Source: Coriobacteriales bacterium
GTDB lineage: Bacteria; Actinomycetota; Coriobacteriia; Coriobacteriales; UBA8131
NCBI GenBank assembly: GCA_031263665.1
Contig: JAISFJ010000163.1
Location: 1 to 11,747, forward strand
Direction: 5' to 3'
Length of the DNA stretch: 11,747 nucleotides
This document shows, piece by piece, positions 5,638 through 11,747 of the stretch. Position numbers and translations under genes: made by a program. Within the stretch, counting starts at the first letter, position 1. Each line of letters begins with the position of its first letter. The notes beneath the pieces were generated by a model, which was given only the letters and a program-made list of their open reading frames with translations, had not been told where the DNA came from and searched no databases.

Positions 5638-7713
5638 TTATCGCTCCCTGCTTCCCTGCGTAACAATTATATCGCCTATATCGACATCATAGAGTTTCGC
5701 GAGCGTATGCTGAACCCCCAGCACCGCCGCGGAAGAACCATCGCCCGCCTGCTCCACCAGACAGGCAACGCAGTATTTGGGCTCATCGGCCGGGGCAAAG
5801 GCGACAAACCAGGAAAAGTCCGCCTTCGCCGAGGCAACCTCCGCGGTCCCTGATTTTCCGGCAACCGATACGGGCAACTCGTTAAAGGGCCCGCCCATCC
5901 GGCGAATGACGCGTTGGAGTCCGTCTTCCACGCGCGCGATATGCGCATCGTTGATTGCCGGTTGAATCTCGCTTTCCTTGGGAGTGTTGTTGATGACCGC
6001 CTCCCCTTCGTCGTTGAGAACACGGTGGAAAATATGGGGCTTGAGCATGGTTTTTCGCGCGATTCCCGCATACCCATTCGCTATCTGAAGCGGCGTGACG
6101 AGAATGTCGCCCTGGCCGATACACATATTGGTCATATCCCCCGGCTGCCACTGACCGCCTTCCGGTGTTTCGGAGTTCCAGTCGCGCTTCCAGGCGGCAG
6201 TGGGAACGCGCCCTCCCGCTTCACCCGCAATGTCGATACCCGTCTCTGAACCAAAGCCCCAGGTCTTTAAGAAATCCTGAAGATTGTCGGGGCGGTCCTC
6301 TTCGGGCGCCTCTTCCCAGCGCTCATAAAAGCTCGCGCCGACATTGTAAAAGTAGATGTCGCAGGATTGGTTTATCGCTTCCTCAAGGCCAAGCGTGCCG
6401 TGTCCACTGGGATATATCCAACAACGCTGCCCCCATTCCTTACCGTACGCCTCCCAAAGGCCGTTGCAATTAAAATGCGTATCATCGGCAATGATGCCGT
6501 ATTCGAGCCCGGCGAGGCTCGTAAACGCCTTAAAGGTGGACGCGGCGGGATACAAGCCCGCGATGACCCGATTGGTGAGCGGGTCGCCGGAGCCCTTTCG
6601 GGTGAGCTCTTCCCAGTGTTCGGTGGAGGCGCCGTTGGCCAACTTCTCCGGCTCAAAACTGGGGTAACTCGAAGACGCGAGAATGCCTCCATCCTCTATG
6701 TCGATGCAGACGAGCGCGCCCGCGTCCGCGTAGGGAAAACCCCGCAGGTGCGAAGAAGAAATGATGTCTGAGATGATTTTATCAGTTGCTTCCTGCAGCT
6801 CCCTGTCGATGGTCAGACAGACATCCGAGCCATTTTTCGGCGGCGATTCGTTGAGCAGGGCGATGGGGTTACCGTCAACATCAACCCGGTAGGTACGAGC
6901 GCCGCGTATCCCTTGCAGCACGTTTTCGAAAGCCAACTCAGCCCCGCTTTTGCCGATGTAATCATCGCCCTCATAAAGGACTGCCTGCCCGGGAAGGTTG
7001 AGGTCGGTGGTGGTAACCGGGCCGATATAGCCTAAAACATGGGCGGCGAGACTGCCATAGGGGTAGGTCCTGACCGTTCGCTCAACCACCTCAACCCCTG
7101 AAAAAAGCCGCGGGTGCTCCTTGATAAAGGCCACCGTTTTCATCGGCACGTCCGTTGCTATCACGCGATTTGCCTGCGCCCCCAAAGTGTCATCGAGCAA
7201 ATTGCGCCTCACCACACCGCGCGGCATCCCCAAAATCAGCGACAGGAGATTGACGAGCACCGGCTCTTCTACCACACGCTTGGCCGCCGTCACACAAAGC
7301 GACGGGCGATTGCCCACCAGTTCTTTTCCGTTTCTGTCTAAAATGCGTCCCCGAGGCGCGGGGATGGAGGCCTCCGAGGTCATATTTTCTTCGGCCATCC
7401 TCTGATAGGAGCCGCCAGAAATCATCTGCAAAGACCACAATCTCATGGCGAGCGTCCCAAATATGCCCATTATCACAACGCCAAACGCGTACAGGCGACC
7501 CTTGCCTTCTTTTCGCTCCTTGCGCTCGGACACATCGGGCTTGCGCACGTCGTCGATTCCAACGCCTGTCGGAGCTCCATGGCGTTCAAAACTCTTTTTG
7601 ACTACCAGCTCTTTACGCTTGCGTGCGCGAAAGGTAAAAAACACAATCAGCGAAGAGAGTACCAGGAGAAATACCGCCGCCGCGATAATAATGGTAAGCA
7701 CCGTCGCGTTCAT
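5638..7713 (-). CDS. mrdA: PBP2, elongation-specific transpeptidase with an extra N-terminal helix
   Basis: PBP2 is the class B penicillin-binding protein that cross-links peptidoglycan made by RodA, with its catalytic domain outside the membrane. The pedestal begins with PAPRGRILDRNGKELVGNRP (residues about 119-137). The transpeptidase motifs are S392-T-F-K395 (catalytic Ser), S450-C-D452 as usual in PBP2, and K620-S-G-T. Total length is 691 residues. Unusually, the normal membrane helix (about 74-98) is preceded by another hydrophobic helix (4-27) and a basic, charged linker (28-73, RARKRKELVVKK...ERKERKEGKGR). The positive-inside rule would put the linker in the cytoplasm and the N-terminus outside. 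The ATG at 7713 lies one base after the mreD stop; the frame is open to 7923, but that part overlaps mreD and lacks family features. No strong ribosome binding site is visible, so coupling to mreD is likely. Confidence 0.94.
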   Translation of the reverse strand: MNATVLTIIIAAAVFLLVLSSLIVFFTFRARKRKELVVKKSFERHGAPTGVGIDDVRKPDVSERKERKEGKGRLYAFGVVIMGIFGTLAMRLWSLQMISGGSYQRMAEENMTSEASIPAPRGRILDRNGKELVGNRPSLCVTAAKRVVEEPVLVNLLSLILGMPRGVVRRNLLDDTLGAQANRVIATDVPMKTVAFIKEHPRLFSGVEVVERTVRTYPYGSLAAHVLGYIGPVTTTDLNLPGQAVLYEGDDYIGKSGAELAFENVLQGIRGARTYRVDVDGNPIALLNESPPKNGSDVCLTIDRELQEATDKIISDIISSSHLRGFPYADAGALVCIDIEDGGILASSSYPSFEPEKLANGASTEHWEELTRKGSGDPLTNRVIAGLYPAASTFKAFTSLAGLEYGIIADDTHFNCNGLWEAYGKEWGQRCWIYPSGHGTLGLEEAINQSCDIYFYNVGASFYERWEEAPEEDRPDNLQDFLKTWGFGSETGIDIAGEAGGRVPTAAWKRDWNSETPEGGQWQPGDMTNMCIGQGDILVTPLQIANGYAGIARKTMLKPHIFHRVLNDEGEAVINNTPKESEIQPAINDAHIARVEDGLQRVIRRMGGPFNELPVSVAGKSGTAEVASAKADFSWFVAFAPADEPKYCVACLVEQAGDGSSAAVLGVQHTLAKLYDVDIGDIIVTQGSRER

Positions 7714-7714
7714 T

Positions 7715-8263
7715 TTAATCGAGCTTGCCTTTGAGAATGTCGGACCCCTTCTTTTTTCGCGCCGCGGAAAAACGTCGCATGAGCAAAAAGACGATGAGAC
7801 CAAAAACGGCATCATACAAGGCAGCGGGAACAACGCGCATACCAACGGAGTGACGAAAATCGGAGTCGTAACCCAATATGGAGAGGCAAACGGCGTTGAG
7901 CAGCTCGCCCGCAAAGGCCGCAATCAAAAGAAAGAGAGCCTGCATCTGCCAGCTCCCTGAGAACAGCTCCTTATTAAGAGAGCTGATGCCGTAGCCTAAA
8001 ATCGCTAAAACCAAAGACATGGCACCCAGCGGCCCCTGGGAAATGAAGCCATAAAGCAGGCCGAGAATGAAACCCGTTAAAGATGACCGAACCCTGTTAC
8101 AGGACATCGCGTTGAGAATAACAAAACCTAAGATGAAGTTCGGCACAACGCCGAGAATCGCTATGTTCGGCGCGATAATAACCTGAAGGAGAAAAGCAAT
8201 CAGCGAGCCAACAACAGTGAAGGAAGGTCTCATTTCTGTTTCGCGTGTTTCCATGCTACTCAT
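7715..8263 (-). CDS. mreD: MreD, rod-shape-determining membrane protein
   Basis: MreD is a small integral membrane protein of the elongasome that binds MreC and helps control RodA-PBP2. The 182 residues include hydrophobic segments consistent with five or six helices (for example SFTVVGSLIAFLLQVIIAP, GVVPNFILGFVILNAM, GFILGLLYGFISQGPLGAMS, LYDAVFGLIVFLLMRRF) and end in a basic tail (ARKKKGSDILKGKLD). Sequence conservation of MreD is low in general, so the call rests on length, topology, the PNFIL and GFILGLLYGF motifs, and the position between mreC and mrdA. The ATG at 8263 overlaps the mreC stop by 8 nt (ATGAGTAG); other in-frame ATGs lie at 8254 and 8233. No strong ribosome binding site precedes any of them. 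Confidence 0.9.
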   Translation of the reverse strand: MSSMETRETEMRPSFTVVGSLIAFLLQVIIAPNIAILGVVPNFILGFVILNAMSCNRVRSSLTGFILGLLYGFISQGPLGAMSLVLAILGYGISSLNKELFSGSWQMQALFLLIAAFAGELLNAVCLSILGYDSDFRHSVGMRVVPAALYDAVFGLIVFLLMRRFSAARKKKGSDILKGKLD

Positions 8264-9224
8264 CCGCCCCTGCCGCGCCGGACGCCTGCTCTTCTTCTGA
8301 GGTGGACGCCGCCTCTTCGCTTCCGCTTCCGCTTGCGCCCGTGCCCCCGCTTCCGCTTCCGCCTGCGCTCGTGCCTGAGGCGACTATCTCCGCCTCGCTG
8401 CCCACTAAAACAAGCACTTCCTCAAAGGCCGACACCCGTGTTACGGGCCTGACGGTTATCCTCTGGTAGACATCCGAAGGGCTCGTCTCAACGGTTATGA
8501 CCTCCCCTAAAGGGATGCCTTTTGGATAAATGCCACCGGCTCCCGAAGTGATGACGGCATCGCCCGGCTCCACAGACACGTCGAGTGAAATGAAATTGAG
8601 ATGCAAGATGCCATCGACCGAGCCGGAGAGTACTCCTTCGGCGCGGCTCGACTGAAGAAAGGCAGCGACCCCGCTTTCCTCATCAACGATAAGGCGCACC
8701 ACCGAACTGTACGGATTCACGCTTTCGATTTGCCCTATCAGACCGTTCGCGCTCATGACCGGCATCCCAACCGAAAGCCCTGCTATGCTCCCCTTGTTGA
8801 TGGTGATGACCCTGTTCCAGGAATCGGTGCTCGTCGTGATGACGCGGGCACCAACGGACTCCAGGTTGTAAGCCTCTTTGAGTTCGAGCAGTTTGGAGAG
8901 TCGCTCGTTTTCCTGGCGATATTCCTCCATGCGTATGAGCTGGGATTGGAGTTCTTCGTTTTGCCTGCGCAGCTCCTCGGCGGTCTTTGAATCGGTCGTG
9001 ACATTTTCGGAAAGATTGTTTGCCGCGTTGAGAGGCGCGGCGACAACCGAGCCGGCAACCCGCAGAGGGGTAACCACCGTCTCAACACCGGATTTCACCT
9101 GATGAAGCGGCCCGGCTGTGCCCTCATTTGCCCAAACCGACAATATCACCACCGAGAGCAGGCATAAAATCAGCAGGAGTATTCCCCCGGGAAGCTGTCT
9201 TTGCTTTTTGGGAGTAAGCGCCAT
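8256..9224 (-). CDS. mreC: MreC, rod-shape-determining scaffold protein
   Basis: MreC is a bitopic protein whose extracytoplasmic part activates PBP2 and joins MreB to the wall-synthesis complex. It has a short basic N-terminus (MALTPKKQRQ), one membrane helix (about 13-32), a coiled coil (about 70-115, with ELRRQNEELQSQLIRMEEY and NERLSKLLELKEAY), then the double beta-barrel domain (VITTSTDSWNRVITINKGS, GLIGQIESVNPYSSVVRLI, DAVITSGAGGIYPKGIPLGE). Length is 322 residues. The last 50 or so are a Gly/Ser/Ala/Glu low-complexity tail containing a 10-residue tandem repeat; such tails vary between species. The ATG lies 18 nt after the mreB stop, with AAAGG as a weak ribosome binding site inside a small hairpin. 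Identification is firm. Confidence 0.95.
   Translation of the reverse strand: MALTPKKQRQLPGGILLLILCLLSVVILSVWANEGTAGPLHQVKSGVETVVTPLRVAGSVVAAPLNAANNLSENVTTDSKTAEELRRQNEELQSQLIRMEEYRQENERLSKLLELKEAYNLESVGARVITTSTDSWNRVITINKGSIAGLSVGMPVMSANGLIGQIESVNPYSSVVRLIVDEESGVAAFLQSSRAEGVLSGSVDGILHLNFISLDVSVEPGDAVITSGAGGIYPKGIPLGEVITVETSPSDVYQRITVRPVTRVSAFEEVLVLVGSEAEIVASGTSAGGSGSGGTGASGSGSEEAASTSEEEQASGAAGADE
8319..8375. repeat. Two-copy 30-bp tandem repeat in the mreC 3' end
   Basis: A string beginning gcttccgcttccgc and ending cgtgcc occurs at 8319-8345 and 8349-8375, a period of 30 bp with two mismatches visible. It encodes two ten-residue Gly/Ser/Ala units in the MreC tail. Inside each unit there is a smaller cttccg doubling, so slippage probably produced it. 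Confidence 0.8.
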
Positions 9225-9242
9225 CAGAAAAGGCGGCCTTTC
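9225..9242 (-). promoter_or_regulatory. Small hairpin in the mreB-mreC gap
   Basis: On the minus strand the gap contains GAAAGGCCGCCTTTTC, which can fold into a six-pair stem with one bulged base and a three-base loop. The only candidate mreC ribosome binding site (AAAGG) is in its left arm. It might modulate mreC translation relative to mreB; it is too weak and lacks a T-run, so it is not a terminator. Confidence 0.3.
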
Positions 9243-10283
9243 TTATCGCTGTGTGTAAGAGCGTTGCAGCGCGCGTGGATTCTCAAGTGCTCGGGCGCAT
9301 CCGACGACCACGTTTGTCATGGCCGTATCAGACATCATGACCGGCACCTCGAGCTCGCGCGTTAAGAAGGAGTCGAGCATCTTGAGTTGCCCGCCACCTC
9401 CGGTGAGTAAAACGCCGTTGCGAATAATATCAGCGGCGAGGTCGGGGTCGGTCTCAAGGAAAGTCTCCTTGATGGCGATGAGTATATCTTGCAGAGGACT
9501 CTTGATGCCCTCGCGCACGTCTTCCGATTGGATGGTCTCACTGCGTGGCAAATTGGTTGTGAGGTCGCGACCGGATATTTCCATGTCGAGCTCGCCGGTC
9601 GCTATGGGCATGGCCGAACCGATGGCTATCTTGATGTCCTCGGCGGTTCTTACCCCGATATTGAGGCCATAAACCTCGCGTACGTGGCGGGCGACGGCCT
9701 CGTCAAATTCGTTGCCCGCTATGCGCAGGGAGCGAAACGTCACGATACCGCCAAGCGAGATGACCGCGATTTCCGTGGTACCGCCTCCGATGTCCACCAC
9801 CATCGAACCGGTGGGTTCCTCAACGGGAAGGCCCGCTCCAATGGCAGCGGCCATGGGTTCCTCTATGAGAAAAGCCTGCCGCGCACCCGCCTGGATGGTC
9901 GCCTCAAACACCGCACGCTTCTCAACTGAGGTCACGCCGCAGGGTATGCAGATGACGATGCGAGGCTTGGGCTGCCACAGATGCGTCTTGGGATTGGCCT
10001 TGCGGATGAAATACGAGAGCATGGCCTCCGTGACATCGTAATCGGCGATGACACCGTCGGCGAGCGGGCGCTCGACCGAGATATTGCCCGGGTTACGCCC
10101 TATCATTTCACGGGCCTCTTTCCCGACCGATAAAACACGGTTGGCCTCATTGTCGATGGCAACAACCGAAGGCTCGTTCAAGACGATTCCCCGTTCCGCT
10201 ATCGCGACCAACGTATTCGCCGTGCCAAGGTCAATGGCCATGTCGTAGCTCCACTGACTAAAAAGATTATCGAAAAACGACAT
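9243..10283 (-). CDS. mreB: MreB, actin-like rod-shape protein
   Basis: MreB forms membrane-bound ATP-dependent filaments under the inner face of the membrane that orient the lateral wall-synthesis machinery. The 346 residues match the usual length. The actin-fold motifs are in order: phosphate 1 D18-LGTANT, the conserved FLIEEPMAAAIGAG segment (about 138-151), phosphate 2 VVDIGGGTTEI (about 162-172), and the adenosine motif LLTGGGGQLKMLD in the C-terminal part. The N-terminus (MSFFDNLFSQW) looks like a short amphipathic membrane anchor. I chose the ATG at 10283, which gives the standard N-terminus. AGGAG lies 12 nt upstream, which is longer than ideal. The frame is open to 10367, but those residues do not resemble the family. 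It is the first gene of the elongation cluster, with its own likely promoter. Confidence 0.96.
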   Translation of the reverse strand: MSFFDNLFSQWSYDMAIDLGTANTLVAIAERGIVLNEPSVVAIDNEANRVLSVGKEAREMIGRNPGNISVERPLADGVIADYDVTEAMLSYFIRKANPKTHLWQPKPRIVICIPCGVTSVEKRAVFEATIQAGARQAFLIEEPMAAAIGAGLPVEEPTGSMVVDIGGGTTEIAVISLGGIVTFRSLRIAGNEFDEAVARHVREVYGLNIGVRTAEDIKIAIGSAMPIATGELDMEISGRDLTTNLPRSETIQSEDVREGIKSPLQDILIAIKETFLETDPDLAADIIRNGVLLTGGGGQLKMLDSFLTRELEVPVMMSDTAMTNVVVGCARALENPRALQRSYTQR

Positions 10284-10373
10284 TGTCGCCCATTTCTCCT
10301 CTGAGGATGAGAAGCGCCGCGCGTAAACCATCGAATACGATACGGCAAACTGATAAAGAATTCCCAACGGGCT

Positions 10374-10379
10374 ATTTTA
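10374..10379 (-). promoter_or_regulatory. Candidate -10 box of the mreB promoter
   Basis: On the minus strand this reads TAAAAT, one mismatch from TATAAT. It lies about 90 nt before the mreB ATG, giving a leader of roughly 80 nt. A -35 box at suitable distance is poor (TTCGTG, 18-bp spacing), so an activator or another sigma factor could be involved. The upstream terminator makes a promoter in this gap necessary. Confidence 0.4.
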
Positions 10380-10419
10380 GCACAACGCTCCCCCCTACAC
10401 GAACCCGTCGCCCCCAAGC

Positions 10420-10433
10420 CACCGTTATCGGTG
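10420..10433. repeat. Short inverted repeat upstream of mreB
   Basis: caccg-ttat-cggtg: a perfect five-base stem with a four-base loop, about 40 bp upstream of the candidate -10 box. It could be an operator half-site pair or chance. Confidence 0.35.
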
Positions 10434-10465
10434 ACGGCACATGGCACATGGCGGCACGTGGTGAC
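10431..10465. repeat. Triple GGCACRTGG repeats bounded by GTGAC, upstream of mreB
   Basis: GGCACATGG occurs at 10436-10444 and 10443-10451, and GGCACGTGG at 10453-10461. The block is bounded by GTGAC at 10431-10435 and 10461-10465. The third copy contains the palindrome CACGTG. The block lies about 55-90 bp upstream of the candidate mreB -10 box, where activator sites are often found. Regulatory function is inferred from position and repetition only. Confidence 0.45.
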
Positions 10466-10483
10466 AACTTCACGTACTAACGT

Positions 10484-10519
10484 CAAAAAGAAAGGGAAGC
10501 AAGCTTCCCTTTCTTTTTG
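10484..10519. terminator. Rho-independent terminator after the hydrogenase operon
   Basis: caaaaagaaagggaagc is followed by two bases and its exact reverse complement, a perfect 17-bp inverted repeat. On the minus strand the stem ends in CTTTCTTTTTG, giving a G/C-rich inner stem and a T-rich 3' side. It lies 33 bp beyond the cytochrome b stop. Its symmetry (A-run on one side, T-run on the other) would let it work in both directions. It separates the hydrogenase operon from mreB. Confidence 0.88.
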
Positions 10520-10551
10520 TTGTTTGACTCCTGGCTTCGGAGCGCTGGTCC

Positions 10552-11238
10552 CTAATCCTTCAGGTCGTCTTCGCCTACTATGTTGTGGAGTTCGGGGTCG
10601 TAGACTAAGCCGCCGTGTTCCTTCCAGCCGAACATCATCTTTGAGGGGGCGAGGCCCTCAACGTTAGCGAGATAGGCGTGAATCATCGTGAAGATGATAA
10701 AGGCCCACATGCAGAAGTTGTGCACGATACGCGTGACGATGACTCCCCCTATCAAGCCATTGAAGGCCGCAAAGGGGCCAACAACTGAGGTGGGGGCCCA
10801 CAGGCACAGGCCCGTAAAGAAGGTAAAGCAGATGAGCAGCGGAATCGCCACGTAGGTGAGCTTTTGCGGGACGCCGTACTTGCCGCCGAGTGGATGATCC
10901 TTCTTAAAGAACAGATAGTACTTAATCCACGCGCCGAGCTGATGGCGATTGTCCTTTTGCGGCAGGAAGCTCTTGATGTCGTAGTCAACCTGACGGGTAC
11001 CGCCGGTTGGTGCCGATTTTAAGAAAAGCGACAAAATAACGCGCAGGAGGCAGTTGAGAAAAATCAGATAGCCAAAAAACAGATGCGCGCCGCGAGCTAT
11101 CCCCATGAACGCCGCGAAAAACGGGAAGTGAATGTAGAAGCCGGTAAAGATAAGCACGACCATACAGATAAGGTTAATCCAATGTGTGATGATGAAAGGC
11201 AACGGGTGCGCCTGACGATAATGAGCGAGATGTGCCAT
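10552..11238 (-). CDS. [NiFe]-hydrogenase cytochrome b subunit (HyaC/HydC type)
   Basis: This is the di-heme membrane subunit that anchors an uptake hydrogenase and passes electrons from hydrogen oxidation to the quinone pool. The 228 residues contain four membrane helices (about 12-36, 46-73, 127-150, 168-191) with a long loop between the second and third. Histidines suited to ligate heme lie at H19 (ITHWIN), H52 (GAHLFFGY), H173 (RIVHNFCMW) and H187 (MIHAYL); the 14-residue spacing of the last two fits heme ligation within one helix. Assignment of ligands is by position. The ATG lies one base after the large-subunit stop, with GGGGGGTGA 6 nt upstream, so the genes are translationally coupled. 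The C-terminus is hydrophilic and acidic (GEDDLKD). I leave the symbol blank because hyaC, hydC and cybH are used for the same family. Confidence 0.9.
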   Translation of the reverse strand: MAHLAHYRQAHPLPFIITHWINLICMVVLIFTGFYIHFPFFAAFMGIARGAHLFFGYLIFLNCLLRVILSLFLKSAPTGGTRQVDYDIKSFLPQKDNRHQLGAWIKYYLFFKKDHPLGGKYGVPQKLTYVAIPLLICFTFFTGLCLWAPTSVVGPFAAFNGLIGGVIVTRIVHNFCMWAFIIFTMIHAYLANVEGLAPSKMMFGWKEHGGLVYDPELHNIVGEDDLKD

Positions 11239-11239
11239 C

Positions 11240-11747
11240 TTATTTCACCCCCCAGGGGTTCGTGACGGTAGAAAAGGTCCTGTTGGTTTTCGGCTCGGTG
11301 ATGTGCACGGCACAGGCGACGCAGGGGTCAAAGCTGTGCACCGCGCGCAAGGCGTGAATGGGCTTGTCGAGGTCTTCCACGGGAACACCGAGCAGCGATG
11401 TCTCCATCGGCCCCTGAACACCGTTGTTGTCGCGAGGTGAGATGTTCCACGTTGAGGGGATGATAATCTGATACTTCTGGATGACGTCATCTTTGAGCTT
11501 CATGTAATGGTACAGCGCACCACGGGGTGCCTCCCACATGCCGGCCCCCTCACCCGTATGGTTGTCGGATACGGCAAAGGTCGCCGCGTCACCACCCTTG
11601 ATGGCTTCGATGAGCTCACCAATCCACTCGACCATCCTGTTAGCGACATACAGCGTCTCAACGTTGCGGGCACCGGTGCGACCGAGTGTCGAGTTGAGCA
11701 CCTCAACCTGCCCGGGAACTTCCAAGGCCTCCAGCACCATATCGACG
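11240..11747 (-). CDS. [NiFe]-hydrogenase large subunit, C-terminal part (cut by window edge)
   Basis: The large subunit holds the Ni-Fe(CN)2CO site that splits hydrogen. About 168 C-terminal residues are visible; the frame is open to the right edge, so the start lies outside the window. Recognisable parts are GEGAGMWEAPRGALYHYMKL, YQIIIPSTWNISPRDNNG, GPMETSLLG and the C-terminal metal-binding motif DPCVACAVH. Both Cys of this motif would ligate nickel. The 20 residues after the His would be removed by a maturation protease after metal insertion; this is the family rule. Its gene is not in the window. The partner cytochrome b directly downstream indicates a membrane-bound, respiratory (group 1) uptake enzyme. 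The small subunit is expected just upstream, beyond the edge. Confidence 0.93.
   Translation of the reverse strand, partial: VDMVLEALEVPGQVEVLNSTLGRTGARNVETLYVANRMVEWIGELIEAIKGGDAATFAVSDNHTGEGAGMWEAPRGALYHYMKLKDDVIQKYQIIIPSTWNISPRDNNGVQGPMETSLLGVPVEDLDKPIHALRAVHSFDPCVACAVHITEPKTNRTFSTVTNPWGVK

Noticed and set aside
7714..7923. N-terminal extension of the PBP2 frame up to 7923
   Set aside because: It overlaps the mreD gene, has a Cys/Phe/Ser-rich unlikely composition, and the ATG at 7713 sits right after the mreD stop.
8245..8469. Plus-strand Ser/Pro/Leu-rich frame opposite the mreC tail
   Set aside because: It is the complement of the mreC tandem repeat and has no independent coding evidence.
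10284..10367. N-terminal extension of MreB up to 10367
   Set aside because: It would add 28 residues not seen in the family; the standard MreB N-terminus begins at 10283.

Overview
The window (11,747 bp, estimated by eye at about 55% GC) is a chromosomal stretch from an anaerobic or facultative bacterium that uses molecular hydrogen. All ten real genes lie on the minus strand, so transcription runs from the right edge to the left. The gene set is a rod-type mreB-mreC-mreD-mrdA-rodA cluster followed by a radical SAM/DUF2344 pair, next to a membrane-bound [NiFe] hydrogenase. With the Ala/Gly/Glu-rich proteins, this suggests a deep-branching, anaerobic actinobacterial-type lineage (Coriobacteriia-like or a relative). 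That placement is an inference from gene content and protein style, and I hold it loosely; a Firmicutes-type host is not excluded.

Right part (about 10,480-11,747): the 3' end of a [NiFe]-hydrogenase large subunit, with its DPCxxCxxH metal-binding and processing motif, followed one base later by its four-helix cytochrome b subunit. A perfect 17-bp inverted repeat ends this operon. A 200-bp non-coding stretch then carries short repeats and a likely promoter for mreB.

Middle part (4,401-10,283): the cell-elongation (Rod) cluster mreB, mreC, mreD, mrdA (PBP2), rodA. MreB filaments, the MreC/MreD scaffold, the SEDS glycosyltransferase RodA and the transpeptidase PBP2 form one machine that builds the lateral cell wall. 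Genes overlap or sit within a few bases, except for an 18-bp mreB-mreC gap that can form a small hairpin. PBP2 has an extra N-terminal membrane helix and a charged cytoplasmic linker.

Left part (47-4,302): after a 98-bp gap with short degenerate repeats come a DUF697-type membrane-associated protein, a TIGR03960-like radical SAM protein, its DUF2344 partner, and rlmH, the 23S rRNA pseudouridine-1915 methyltransferase. All of these overlap or nearly overlap (TGATG, GTGGCTGA and ATGA junctions), so they are probably translationally coupled.

I found no mobile element, CRISPR array, tRNA or rRNA. The less ordinary points are the two-helix PBP2, a DUF697 protein embedded between rodA and the radical SAM pair, the uncharacterised radical SAM/DUF2344 pair, and several proteins here that carry Gly/Ala/Ser-rich inserts or tails built from short tandem DNA repeats.
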